From: Trueperaceae bacterium
GTDB taxonomy: Bacteria > Deinococcota > Deinococci > Deinococcales > Trueperaceae
NCBI GenBank assembly: GCA_007695125.1
Contig: REEJ01000199.1
Location: forward strand, 1 to 40,471
Reading direction: 5' to 3'
Length of the DNA stretch: 40,471 nucleotides
Shown: positions 15,710 through 23,770 of the stretch, piece after piece
How positions within the stretch are numbered: position 1 is the first letter of the stretch
Layout of the letters: the number at the start of each line of letters is the position of its first letter
Notes under the pieces: model-generated
Told to the model about the DNA's origin: nothing
Seen by the model: only the letters and a program-made list of their open reading frames with translations
The model's database searches: none
Translations under genes and position numbers: made by a program

Positions 15710-18315
15710 TCGAAACGCAGCGGCGGCAACGCGACGCCACCGAAGCCGAGGTCGACCTGGACGCCAACGCCGAGACCCCCGTAGATCGGGGCCTGGTAGT
15801 CGGCATAGCCGGGCACGTTCGAGACGTAGCCGACGTCGGCGAAGACGATGCCGACCACGGTCTCGGTCGCGAACGTGCTCAACCCGAAGTCGTAGCGGTA
15901 CTCGAGCGACGCGGTGGCGTAGGTGCGCGAGGGATCGAAGTCGGTGTCGGTGTAGCCGCGGATGCTCGTACGGTCTTGCAGCGTGCGCCCGACGATGAAG
16001 CGCCGCGAGTCCGGGTAGAAGGCGCCGAACTGGTGACCGGCGTTGAGGCGCACGGCGAACACGTGGTTCGGGTCGCTCACGGCTTCGGGGAACATGGTGG
16101 CAGGGTGCAGGTAGGTACGTGCACCGACCTCGACCTGTTGGTACGTGTACGTACGCCGCTCGCCGCTCTCGGGGTCTCGGATGTCGTTGCCCCAGCCGAG
16201 GCCGACGTCGAAATCGGCCGCGATGCCGCTGCGCGGGAAGCTCGCGCTGTCGCGGTCGTCGTACGCCAGGCCGCTGCTGACGAACGCCGACAAGCCGGGT
16301 ACGGGCAGGGCTTCGGCCGCGACCTCGGCTGGGAGCGCGCACTCGTCCGGGTTCGTCACGACCCCGTCCTCGATCTCGCACGGCTCGCTCGCGGGCTCGA
16401 GCACGTACTGGTTGTACGTGACCCGCGCGCCGACACTGAGGGTGGTGTTCGGCAGCACGCGTCGACCGACGCCGAGCGAGCCACCGCTCGAGCGCACGGT
16501 GTACTCGCCGACGCTGACGCGGTTGTCGTCGATCGGATCGAGTCCCGGGAACACGGCGGTCAGGCTGCCGTCGAGCACCAGCCGCTGGTTGACGTCGACG
16601 ACCGAGAACAGCGACGCGCTGACCGACGTCGGCACCTCTTGCAGGTCGAGCACGTCGATGTAGAGCCACGGGATCGAGTAGCGGATGCTGCCCCCGAACT
16701 GGAGGCCAAGGTCGGAGGTGAGCCCCTCGATCTCGGCGGAGATCGAGTGGGCCAACCCGAAGAGGTTCGACTCGGAGAAGCTGAGCGAGGCCGAGAAGCC
16801 CGTCTCGGTGTTGTACTGCGCCGACGGCTGGAACACGCCCGTCTGCGCGGCTCGGACCACGATGCCGACGATCACCTCGTCGCTCTCCTCGGCCGGCAGC
16901 AACTGCCTGCTCACGGGCGTGACGGCCCCGAGTCGTGCGACGGCGCGCAGCCCGTCGTCGAGCGCGCGCAGGTCCAGCACCTCACCCGGGCTCGGCAGGT
17001 AGCGCGTGATCACCGTCGTGTCGGTGCGGCCCTCTGGACCGTCGTAGCTGACCTCGTACCCGGCGATGCGCAGCTCCTGGACGCGCTGCACGTAGGTGCC
17101 GTCCTCGCGCCACGAGAAGGCGGGTTGGGTGGCGATGACGACAGCGCGATCGGCGTAGAGCGCGCGGATCCGGCGGAAGTCCTCCTCGGCCAGCGCCGAC
17201 GTGAAGGTGTCGCCCTCACGCAAGGTCAGCTGTTCCAGGATGACGTCGTCGCCCACGGCGCTGTTGCCCTCGATGACCACGCTCGTGACGGGCCCCGCGG
17301 TGTCGGGGGCGCCGACCGCGAAGGCGACGCGAACGGCGCCGGTGGCCGTGACCTGCGGCACCACGCGAACGTCGGCGGTGCGCCCTTCCGCCAGCCGCCT
17401 GACGTCCTCGAGCAGCGTGTCGACGTTGAAGAGGTCGCCGACGGCGAGGCTCAGCTCGGAGGCATCGATGCCGAGCGCCGTCGTGTCGAACGACGCGATA
17501 CGCAGCTCCCGGAAGCGGATCGTGAGGGTTCCGTCGCCGTCGAGTTCGCTGCGCTCCTCATCGACGCCGCTCTGGCGGTAGCCGAGTTCGCCGTAGCGCG
17601 CCGCGATGCCGTCGACGGCGGCGCGGTAGCTCGTGTAGCCGAAGGTGTCGGCGCCAGCCACCACCGAGAAGCGGCGTTCGAGCTCGGCCTCGTCCAGGAC
17701 GGACGACTCTTCGAAGACCACGCGCGTGAGCGGCGCCGTCTCCGTGACGGTGTAGCGCAGGCGCACGGGCGCACGGCCGTCCTCGGCCGTCGGCGCCTCG
17801 CGGTCGGGGATCGCCTCGAGCAGCACGGGCACGTCGAACGGAACGCCGATGCTGCGGTAGATCTCCTGCACGGTGTCGATCGCTTGCTCGGCCCGGATCG
17901 CATTGACGGTGCGGCCTGCGTCGAGCAGATGCTCGCGGATCACGGTGTCGCGCACCGCGTCGGCGTCGACGAGCTCGATACCGACGAACTCGACGGCGGC
18001 CACGCGCGGGTTCTCACGCACGCGCACGACGAGCACCGGACCGGCACCGCGATCCTCGAGGCTCACACTCACCTCCTCGAAGGCGCCGAGCGCATAGACG
18101 CGGTTGCGTTCGGCTTCCAGGTCGACGCGTTCAGCAGGCGTGCCCGGGCGCGCGGCGACGATGGTGCGCACCACGTCCGCGAACGCGGTGGTGCCGTCGA
18201 CGCGGACCTGCGTCAAGGCACCGCTGATGGTGGGGGCGGCTTGGGCGAACGTCCATGAGGCCGCGCCGAGCGCGACCACCAGTGCGAGCCCGGCGAGGAT
18301 GGTTCTGAGCGGCAT
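15646..18315 (-). CDS. bamA: Outer-membrane assembly factor BamA/Omp85
   Basis: 889-residue Omp85 protein that inserts beta-barrel proteins into the outer membrane. A signal peptide ends near residue 25 (VVALGAASWTFAQA). Then come about 470 residues that divide by eye into six POTRA-like units, each with a strand-helix-helix-strand pattern (starting near APTISGAL, RVAAVEFVG, LTRVVFEE, IASFDTTALG, PVTSVVIEGN and IAGYEVSYDG). A 16-strand-type barrel follows, ending in FGFRIGTVF; the terminal Phe is the classical barrel signal of diderms. E. coli BamA has five POTRA units. The ATG is 5 nt after TACACT, a leaderless start. The 3' end overlaps the converging Crp gene. Confidence 0.93.
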   Translation of the reverse strand: MPLRTILAGLALVVALGAASWTFAQAAPTISGALTQVRVDGTTAFADVVRTIVAARPGTPAERVDLEAERNRVYALGAFEEVSVSLEDRGAGPVLVVRVRENPRVAAVEFVGIELVDADAVRDTVIREHLLDAGRTVNAIRAEQAIDTVQEIYRSIGVPFDVPVLLEAIPDREAPTAEDGRAPVRLRYTVTETAPLTRVVFEESSVLDEAELERRFSVVAGADTFGYTSYRAAVDGIAARYGELGYRQSGVDEERSELDGDGTLTIRFRELRIASFDTTALGIDASELSLAVGDLFNVDTLLEDVRRLAEGRTADVRVVPQVTATGAVRVAFAVGAPDTAGPVTSVVIEGNSAVGDDVILEQLTLREGDTFTSALAEEDFRRIRALYADRAVVIATQPAFSWREDGTYVQRVQELRIAGYEVSYDGPEGRTDTTVITRYLPSPGEVLDLRALDDGLRAVARLGAVTPVSRQLLPAEESDEVIVGIVVRAAQTGVFQPSAQYNTETGFSASLSFSESNLFGLAHSISAEIEGLTSDLGLQFGGSIRYSIPWLYIDVLDLQEVPTSVSASLFSVVDVNQRLVLDGSLTAVFPGLDPIDDNRVSVGEYTVRSSGGSLGVGRRVLPNTTLSVGARVTYNQYVLEPASEPCEIEDGVVTNPDECALPAEVAAEALPVPGLSAFVSSGLAYDDRDSASFPRSGIAADFDVGLGWGNDIRDPESGERRTYTYQQVEVGARTYLHPATMFPEAVSDPNHVFAVRLNAGHQFGAFYPDSRRFIVGRTLQDRTSIRGYTDTDFDPSRTYATASLEYRYDFGLSTFATETVVGIVFADVGYVSNVPGYADYQAPIYGGLGVGVQVDLGFGGVALPPLRFDYGFSERNRGGVFGFRIGTVF

Positions 18316-18320
18316 GCGGC

Positions 18321-18326
18321 AGTGTA
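18321..18326 (-). promoter_or_regulatory. -10 box of a leaderless promoter (bamA)
   Basis: TACACT on the minus strand, 5 nt before the bamA ATG; context identical to the box before the ABC exporter gene. Confidence 0.6.
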
Positions 18327-18434
18327 ACCGAGGCCATCGTGAGAGCCCTGGCACCGTGGGGTGAGGCACCTGAGGCGGACCCGTGGCGGTGCACGGGGCA
18401 CGCGGCGACGTCCGGAGGAGCCCACGGGCGACGG

Positions 18435-18440
18435 TATGAT
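18435..18440 (+). promoter_or_regulatory. -10 box of a leaderless promoter (pnp)
   Basis: TATGAT, 7 nt before the ATG at 18448. Two ATG triplets overlap the box itself but could not be translated from a start site at +1. Confidence 0.55.
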
Positions 18441-18447
18441 GAGCGCC

Positions 18448-19287
18448 ATGGGACAGCCGTCGAGCAACCACACCGACTGGCCGGCGCTGGCGCTCCGGGC
18501 TGCCGCCGCGCTGCGGTCCGCCGGCGTCGACCGGGCCGACCTGGGCATCATGCTGGGATCGGGCCTCGGGCCCCTGGCCGACGAGGTCGAAGCGCGCTGT
18601 GTCGTGCCCTTCGCCGACGTGCCGGGCATGAGCGCGAGCACGGCCCCTGGCCACGCCGGTCGCGTCGTCGTCGGCCGCCTGGAGGGGCGCGACGTGATCG
18701 CGTTCCAAGGGCGCCTGCACGGCTACGAGGGCCTCGACGCCCGTGCCTGCGCCTTTCCGGTCCGCATCATGCACGCGCTCGGCGCGCGCTCGCTGCTGGT
18801 GTCGAACGCCTGCGGCGGGCTGGCTCCGCATCTGCGAGCGGGCGACCTCTTGCTGCAACTCGACCTGATCAACGCGACGGGCGACCAGGCGCTGGCGGGA
18901 CCGGACGACGGCCTGGGTGAGCGCTTCACCGTGATGTTCGACGCGTACGATCCCGCCTACCTCGAGCGTGCGCGCAGCACCGCCCGGCGCATCGACCAGC
19001 CGTTGCGCGAGGGCGTCTACCTCGCGATCCGCGGTCCCGCCTACGCGACGCGCGCCGAGTTGCGCGCGTACCGCGGCATGGGCGCGGACGTGATCGGCAT
19101 GTCGACGGTGCACGAGGTCGCGATGGCGCGGCACCTGGGCATGCGCGTGCTGGGCCTCTCCGTGGTGACGGACATGGCGCTGCCCGACGCCCCTGGTCAC
19201 GCGTCCGGCGACGACGTGTTGCGGATGGCCGACCGCTCGGGCGAGCGCTTCCGGGCGCTCGTACGCGCCATCGTGCCGCAGTTGTGA
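18448..19287 (+). CDS. punA: Purine nucleoside phosphorylase, trimeric (PNP-I) family
   Basis: 279-residue phosphorylase that cleaves purine nucleosides to base plus (deoxy)ribose-1-phosphate for salvage. Seen: LGSGLG (residues 36-41), the phosphate site TAPGHAGR, QGRLHGYEG, SNACGGL, the base-site Glu204 in ATRAELRAYR, and MSTVHEVAMARH. The residue equivalent to human Asn243 is Asp242 (SVVTDMAL); in this family an Asp there is linked to acceptance of 6-aminopurines such as adenosine, so this may be an adenosine-preferring enzyme. The start is chosen 7 nt after TATGAT; upstream in-frame ATGs lie in the promoter. The stop overlaps yggS by GTGA. Confidence 0.93.
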   Translation: MGQPSSNHTDWPALALRAAAALRSAGVDRADLGIMLGSGLGPLADEVEARCVVPFADVPGMSASTAPGHAGRVVVGRLEGRDVIAFQGRLHGYEGLDARACAFPVRIMHALGARSLLVSNACGGLAPHLRAGDLLLQLDLINATGDQALAGPDDGLGERFTVMFDAYDPAYLERARSTARRIDQPLREGVYLAIRGPAYATRAELRAYRGMGADVIGMSTVHEVAMARHLGMRVLGLSVVTDMALPDAPGHASGDDVLRMADRSGERFRALVRAIVPQL

Positions 19288-20027
19288 GCCCGCTCCCGCA
19301 CCGCGCTCTGACGGAGGTGCGCGAGCGGATCGCGGCCGCGTGCCGCCGCGCCGGCCGCGAACCGGCGACGGTCGGTCTCGTCGCCGTCACGAAGGGCCGC
19401 GCGCCGGACGACGTGCTGGCGCTGCTCGCCGCGGGGCAGCACGTGCTCGCCGAGAACCGCGTCCAGGACTGGCGCGCGCTCGTCGACGCCCTCGGCGACG
19501 GCGCACCGGGCGCCACGCCGCCGCAGTGGCACCTGATCGGCCACCTGCAGCGCAACAAGGCGCGCTTCTGCCGCCCGTTCGCCTTGATCCACTCGCTCGA
19601 CAGCGAGCGCCTGGCGCGTGCGCTCGACGAGGAGGGGGCGAAGCACGACCACGTGTTCAGGACGCTTCTCCAGGTGAACGTGTCGGGTGAGGCGAGCAAG
19701 TTCGGCGTCGCCGCGGAGGACGTCGAGGGGCTGCTCGACCGTGTCGCTGCGCTGCCGCACGTCGAGGTCGCGGGCCTGATGACGATCGCTCCGTATCACG
19801 ACGACCCTGAGCGCGCCCGGCCCGTGTTCGCGAGCCTGCGCGAACTGGCACGGGACCTGGGGTTGCGTGAGCTCTCCATGGGGATGAGCGGGGACTACGA
19901 GGTCGCGGTCGAGGAGGGCGCCACGCTGGTCCGCATCGGCTCGGCGCTGTTCGAGCGCGCGGGCGCTGCAGACGGGGACGAGGCTCAGCCGGGCGTTGGG
20001 GCGTCGACGGCGTCGACGTCGACCTGA
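19284..20027 (+). CDS. yggS: PLP homeostasis protein, YggS/PROSC family
   Basis: 247-residue single-domain TIM-barrel protein that binds pyridoxal phosphate and helps balance cellular vitamin B6 and amino/keto acids; no enzyme activity is established for the family. The PLP lysine is in LVAVTKGRAPDDVL, followed by ENRVQDW and the conserved WHLIGHLQRNK, MTIAPY and LSMGMSGDYEVAVEEGATLVRIGSALF. The GTG start overlaps the pnp stop (GTGA), so the two are coupled. The last 43 bases overlap the converging sufU gene. Confidence 0.95.
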   Translation: MSPLPHRALTEVRERIAAACRRAGREPATVGLVAVTKGRAPDDVLALLAAGQHVLAENRVQDWRALVDALGDGAPGATPPQWHLIGHLQRNKARFCRPFALIHSLDSERLARALDEEGAKHDHVFRTLLQVNVSGEASKFGVAAEDVEGLLDRVAALPHVEVAGLMTIAPYHDDPERARPVFASLRELARDLGLRELSMGMSGDYEVAVEEGATLVRIGSALFERAGAADGDEAQPGVGASTASTST

Positions 20028-20467
20028 GGCGCCTCGGCGGTCCCGGCGGCCGCTGCGTCGAGCGCCGCGTCGAGCGCCACCCACGCGAGCGTCGCGCACT
20101 TGACGCGTGCGTGCAGCTTGCTGATCCCCTCGAGCACCTGCAGGTCGCCCAGGCTGGGGTCGACGCCCTTGCCGTGGATCATCGCCTTGAAGTGGACGAT
20201 CAGCGCCTCGGCCTCGTCGACGCTCAGCCCCTTGATCGCCTGGGTCATCATGCTGGCCGAGGCCTGGCTGATGGCGCAGCCGTGGCCGTCGAAGCGCGCG
20301 TCCGCGACCAGGCCGTCGTCGAGGCGCACGTAGAGCACGAGCTCGTCGCCACACGAGGGGTTGATGCCCTCCTGGCGCACGGTGTAGGGGTCGAGCGCGC
20401 CTCGGTTCCGGGGTGAGCGGGCGTGCTCGAGGACGGCGTCGCGGTAGACCTGTTCGAGGAAACCCAT
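19985..20467 (-). CDS. sufU: Fe-S assembly sulfur acceptor SufU
   Basis: 160-residue zinc-dependent sulfurtransferase that accepts persulfide sulfur from SufS and passes it to the SufBCD scaffold. All three expected cysteines are present: NPSCGDE, GHGCAIS and VKCATLAW, with the SufU-type insertion (ALIVHFKAMIHGKG) between the second and third that separates SufU from IscU. It lies 4 bases after sufS, in the same operon. The Ala-rich C-terminal tail (about residues 135-160) is not part of the fold and overlaps yggS antisense. sufB, sufC and sufD are not in this window. Confidence 0.94.
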   Translation of the reverse strand: MGFLEQVYRDAVLEHARSPRNRGALDPYTVRQEGINPSCGDELVLYVRLDDGLVADARFDGHGCAISQASASMMTQAIKGLSVDEAEALIVHFKAMIHGKGVDPSLGDLQVLEGISKLHARVKCATLAWVALDAALDAAAAGTAEAPQVDVDAVDAPTPG

Positions 20468-20471
20468 GGCG

Positions 20472-21701
20472 TCAGGCTACCCCGGCGAAGAAGGTCCGGA
20501 CCTCGCCGAGCGCGTCGGCGAGCAGGTCGATCTCGTCCGTGGTGGTGTGGATCCAGAAGCTGGCACGCGCCGTGCTGCGCACGCCGAGCGCGCCCATGAG
20601 CGGTTGCGCGCAGTGGTGCCCAGCCCGGATCGCCACCCCGCGCACGTCGAGCGCGCTGGCGACGTCGTGGGGGTGCACGCCGTCCAGGTTGAACGTCACG
20701 ATGCCGCCCCGATCGTCGCCCTCCGGCCCGTAGAGCGTGACACCGTCCACGCCCCGGAGGCGCTCGATGGCGTAGCGCGCCAACGCCCGGTCGTGGTCCC
20801 AGATGTCCTGGAGGCCGACCTCGTCGAGGTAGTCGAGCGCGGCGTGCAGACCGACCGCTTCGGCGATGGCGGGCGTGCCGGCCTCGAAGCGCATGGGGAT
20901 GTCGGCGTAGGTGCTGCGATCGAGCGCGACGGTGCGGATCATCTCGCCGCCACCCATGAAGGGGGGCCAGGTCGCGAGCAGCTCCTCGCGCACCCAGAGC
21001 GCGCCGATGCCCGACGGTGCGCCGACCTTGTGGCCGGAGAAGGCGTACATGTCGGCGCCCAACGCCTGCACGTCGACCGGCAGGTGCGGCACCGCCTGAG
21101 CGCCGTCGACGAGGAGCAGCGCACCCGCCTCGTGGGCGATGCGGGCGATCTCTGCGATCGGGTTGAGCACACCCAGGACGTTGCTTACGTGGAAGGTGGT
21201 GACGAGCTTGGTGCGCGGCGACATCGCGCCCTTCAGCGCGTCGAGGTCGACGCGCTGGTCGCCGCCGAGGGGCACTCCGCGGATCACGGCGCCCCGCTCG
21301 GCTGCGAGCAGGTGCCAGGGCACCAAGTTGGCGTGATGCTCGGCGACGGTGACCACGATCTCGTCACCCGGCCCGATGGCGCGCCGTCCCCAGGCGTGGG
21401 CGACGAGGTTGATGCCTTCGGTCGCGTTGCGCACGAACACGACGGAGCGCTCGTCGGGCGCGTTGATGAAGCGGGCGACGCGGGTGCGAGCGGCCTCGTA
21501 GGCGTCGGTGGCCTCGGCCGACAGGGTGTGCGCGCCGCGGTGGACGTTGGCATAGTGCTGCCGATAGAAGCCGTCGACTGCGTCGAGCACGCGCTCGGGC
21601 TTCTGAGCCGAGGCGGCGCTGTCGAGGTAGACGAGCGGCGCACCGTGCACGCGTCTACGCAGGATCGGGAAGTCGTCGCGTCGCTCTGCGCTGATGGCCA
21701 T
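20472..21701 (-). CDS. sufS: Cysteine desulfurase SufS
   Basis: 409-residue PLP enzyme that removes sulfur from cysteine as a persulfide for iron-sulfur cluster building. Seen: YLDSAASAQKP near the N-terminus, HHANLVPW, the cofactor lysine in YAFSGHKVGAPSGIG, and the catalytic cysteine in RAGHHCAQPLMG, which is in the group-II (SufS) context. Start at the ATG 5 nt after a TACGAT -10 box, a leaderless arrangement. An 8-bp-arm dyad (21719-21735) covers the region upstream of this -10, a likely regulator site. Co-transcribed with sufU. Confidence 0.96.
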   Translation of the reverse strand: MAISAERRDDFPILRRRVHGAPLVYLDSAASAQKPERVLDAVDGFYRQHYANVHRGAHTLSAEATDAYEAARTRVARFINAPDERSVVFVRNATEGINLVAHAWGRRAIGPGDEIVVTVAEHHANLVPWHLLAAERGAVIRGVPLGGDQRVDLDALKGAMSPRTKLVTTFHVSNVLGVLNPIAEIARIAHEAGALLLVDGAQAVPHLPVDVQALGADMYAFSGHKVGAPSGIGALWVREELLATWPPFMGGGEMIRTVALDRSTYADIPMRFEAGTPAIAEAVGLHAALDYLDEVGLQDIWDHDRALARYAIERLRGVDGVTLYGPEGDDRGGIVTFNLDGVHPHDVASALDVRGVAIRAGHHCAQPLMGALGVRSTARASFWIHTTTDEIDLLADALGEVRTFFAGVA

Positions 21702-21706
21702 GCGGC

Positions 21707-21712
21707 ATCGTA
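21707..21712 (-). promoter_or_regulatory. -10 box of a leaderless promoter (sufS-sufU)
   Basis: TACGAT on the minus strand, 5 nt before the sufS ATG. Confidence 0.6.
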
Positions 21713-21718
21713 GCACTT

Positions 21719-21735
21719 CTCGGAACCGTTCCGAG
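21719..21735. promoter_or_regulatory. Operator-like dyad between sufS and recF
   Basis: CTCGGAAC-C-GTTCCGAG: perfect 8-bp arms around one base. It begins 7 bp upstream of the sufS -10 box, so it covers the spacer and -35 region of that promoter, and it ends 25 bp before the recF -10 box. This is where a repressor or activator would act on either gene. The binding protein is unknown; an iron-sulfur or oxidative-stress regulator is a guess. Confidence 0.6.
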
Positions 21736-21759
21736 TTTCGGGCGTGCCAGTGGAGGCGG

Positions 21760-21765
21760 TACACT
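21760..21765 (+). promoter_or_regulatory. -10 box of a leaderless promoter (recF)
   Basis: TACACT, 6 nt before the GTG start of recF. Confidence 0.6.
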
Positions 21766-21771
21766 CGCTGC

Positions 21772-22854
21772 GTGCACGTCCGCTCCCTCCGGCACCTCCA
21801 CCTGCGCAACCTGGTCACCGAGCGCCTCGCCTTCGAGGACGGCGTCACGGCCCTGGTGGGCCCGAACGCGGCTGGGAAGTCGAACGTGCTCGAGGCCATC
21901 GTGCTCGGGACCACCGGCACGGCCGCCGCTGGCCGCGTGACCGAGTCGCTGCGCTTCGGCGTCGACCAGGGCTTCGTGCGGGTCGAGCTCGAGACAGCCG
22001 GCGGCGAGCACGTCGTCGAGGTCGGGCTCGCGCCCGGCCGCAAGGTGATCCGCCTCGACGGCCAGGTGGTGCGCGCCATCGACCTCGCCACCCTGGGCGG
22101 CGTCGTGCTCGTCGCACCGGAGGACGTCGACGTGATCCTCGGTCCACCCGCCCGGCGCCGGGCGTTCCTCGATCACGTCGTGGGTCGCCTGTCGCTGCGG
22201 TACGCCCTGATGCTGCGCGAGTACCAACGCGTGCTCGAGCAACGCAACGCGCTGCTGCGCGGCGCCGCCGACTCGGCGTTGTTCGGGCCCTGGGACGAGC
22301 GGTTCGTGGCGCTCGGCGAGGATGTCGCGGCACTGCGGCGTCGGGCGGTGTCGTCGCTCGCCCAGCACGCCGCCGCCGCGTACGACGCCGTCGCCGGTGA
22401 ACCACAGGGCTTCGACGTCGCGCTGGACGCCGTGAGCGACCACAGCGACCTGGCCGCCGCGCTCGCCGCGACGCGCTCCGCCGAGCGTGCGCGCGGCGCG
22501 ACGCTGGTGGGGCCACACCGCGACGAGCTGCGCATCACGCTCGACGGGCGCCTCGTGCAGACCTTCGGTTCGCGCGGTGAGGCGCGCACGGCCGCGCTGG
22601 CACTGCGGGTAGCGGAGCGCACGCTGCTCGAGGCGCGTCACGGTCGCGCCCCGCTCCTGCTGATCGACGACGTGCACGCGGAGCTCGACGAGCGTCGGCG
22701 CGCGTTCCTGATGGACCTCGCCGCGCTCGCCCCGCAGGCGATCGTGACGGGGACCGAGGCGCCCCCGGCGGCCGCGCGCGTGTGGCACATCGCCGACGGG
22801 CGCGTCGAGACCGCGCACGGCGCCCCCGTGGTGGCGCATGATGGGGGGCGATGA
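21772..22854 (+). CDS. recF: DNA repair and recombination protein RecF
   Basis: 360-residue SMC-like ATPase that with RecO and RecR loads RecA at gapped DNA; a central pathway in Deinococcus-type organisms, which lack RecBC. Seen: the N-terminal LHLRNLVTERLAFEDG, Walker A GPNAAGKSN (residues 30-38), the lid domain, a Q/signature region around GEARTAALALRVAE, and Walker B LLLIDDVHAELD. The GTG is chosen because TACACT lies 6 nt upstream; the frame is open further back but that stretch is non-coding in character. No dnaA or dnaN is adjacent. The stop overlaps the next start (ATGA). Confidence 0.94.
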   Translation: MHVRSLRHLHLRNLVTERLAFEDGVTALVGPNAAGKSNVLEAIVLGTTGTAAAGRVTESLRFGVDQGFVRVELETAGGEHVVEVGLAPGRKVIRLDGQVVRAIDLATLGGVVLVAPEDVDVILGPPARRRAFLDHVVGRLSLRYALMLREYQRVLEQRNALLRGAADSALFGPWDERFVALGEDVAALRRRAVSSLAQHAAAAYDAVAGEPQGFDVALDAVSDHSDLAAALAATRSAERARGATLVGPHRDELRITLDGRLVQTFGSRGEARTAALALRVAERTLLEARHGRAPLLLIDDVHAELDERRRAFLMDLAALAPQAIVTGTEAPPAAARVWHIADGRVETAHGAPVVAHDGGR

Positions 22855-23768
22855 TGCCGCGTGAACGTGCGATTCGCGACCTGCTGCACGAGGCGTTTCG
22901 ACGCAGCGGCCTCGTTCGCGGCGTGCATCGCGCAGAAGCGGTCATCGCCTGGCGCCGCGTCGTCGGTCCCGAGGTGGCGCGCTTCGCCAGCGCCGCCGCC
23001 CTGCAGCAAGGCACGCTCGTCGTCGACGTGCCCGACCCCGAGACGGCGATGCACCTCGGCCTCCAGCGACACCATCTCGTGCGCGCCTTCGCGGAGCAGC
23101 TGGGGCCGAACGTCGTGCGCGAGATCCGCTTCCGCGTCGGCAGGCCGACGCCCCCCGACGACGATCCCGTACCCGCCGCGGCCCACGCCCCGGCCGACCC
23201 ACGGGCCGTCGCCGCGCTTGCCCGCGACCTCCAGGGCGTGCCGGAGAGCGTCGCCGGCCCTGCGCTGCAGGCGGGCGCCGCGCTGCTCGGGCTGCATGCC
23301 AGGCGCCGCGCGGCGGGCTGGCAACCCTGCCCCGTCTGCGGCGTCCCGAGCGAACCGCCCGACCCAGCGACGACGGGCGCCTCGGCCCGCGCCGCTCGGA
23401 CCGATGCGCCCTGGTGCACGATCTGCCGACGCCACGCCGAACACCCGAAGGTGCGGCGCCAGGCGCAGCGGTTGGCCGACGACCCCGACCTCCCGACGCC
23501 CGTGCTGAGCGACGACGAGCGCGTGGTCGCGCGTCGGATCGCCGCTGAGCTGGCGGCCGAGGCGCAGTTGGCCGCGCTACCATACGTCCTCGCCGACCCC
23601 GCCGAACGCCCGCGCCTGGAGCGCCTCGCCTACGCCCAGGCGGCGCTCGCGGCCGACGTCGCGCTCGCAGACGTGAGCGACGTCCACCTGGCGGTCGTCG
23701 ACGCGCGTGTGCTGCGCGCGTTGGGTCGCTGGGCGGTCACCCGACCCACCACCTCGAAGGAGCGTTGA
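22851..23768 (+). CDS. dciA: DciA-type replicative helicase loader (DUF721) with zinc-ribbon extension
   Basis: 305 residues. The first 97 match the DUF721/DciA fold (LLHEAFRRSGLVRGVHRAEAVIAWRRVVGPEVARFASAAAL and a strand pair ending EIRFRVG); DciA loads the replicative helicase DnaB in bacteria lacking DnaC/DnaI. The remainder is unusual: a Pro/Ala linker, a helical segment, then CPVC (160-163) and CTIC (189-192), a likely zinc ribbon, and about 100 charged, helical residues. The overlap with recF (ATGA) agrees with the common recF-dciA pairing. The function of the extension is unknown; it might touch DNA or the helicase. Confidence 0.82.
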   Translation: MMPRERAIRDLLHEAFRRSGLVRGVHRAEAVIAWRRVVGPEVARFASAAALQQGTLVVDVPDPETAMHLGLQRHHLVRAFAEQLGPNVVREIRFRVGRPTPPDDDPVPAAAHAPADPRAVAALARDLQGVPESVAGPALQAGAALLGLHARRRAAGWQPCPVCGVPSEPPDPATTGASARAARTDAPWCTICRRHAEHPKVRRQAQRLADDPDLPTPVLSDDERVVARRIAAELAAEAQLAALPYVLADPAERPRLERLAYAQAALAADVALADVSDVHLAVVDARVLRALGRWAVTRPTTSKER

Positions 23769-23770
23769 CC

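Noticed and set aside
14959-18258. Open frame of about 1,100 codons antisense to bamA
   Set aside because: Same artefact of GC skew at codon positions; BamA on the other strand has a signal peptide, POTRA units, barrel and terminal Phe.
21772-23768. Replication origin suggested by recF and dciA
   Set aside because: No dnaA, dnaN or gyrB nearby, and I saw no cluster of DnaA boxes in the intergenic gaps.
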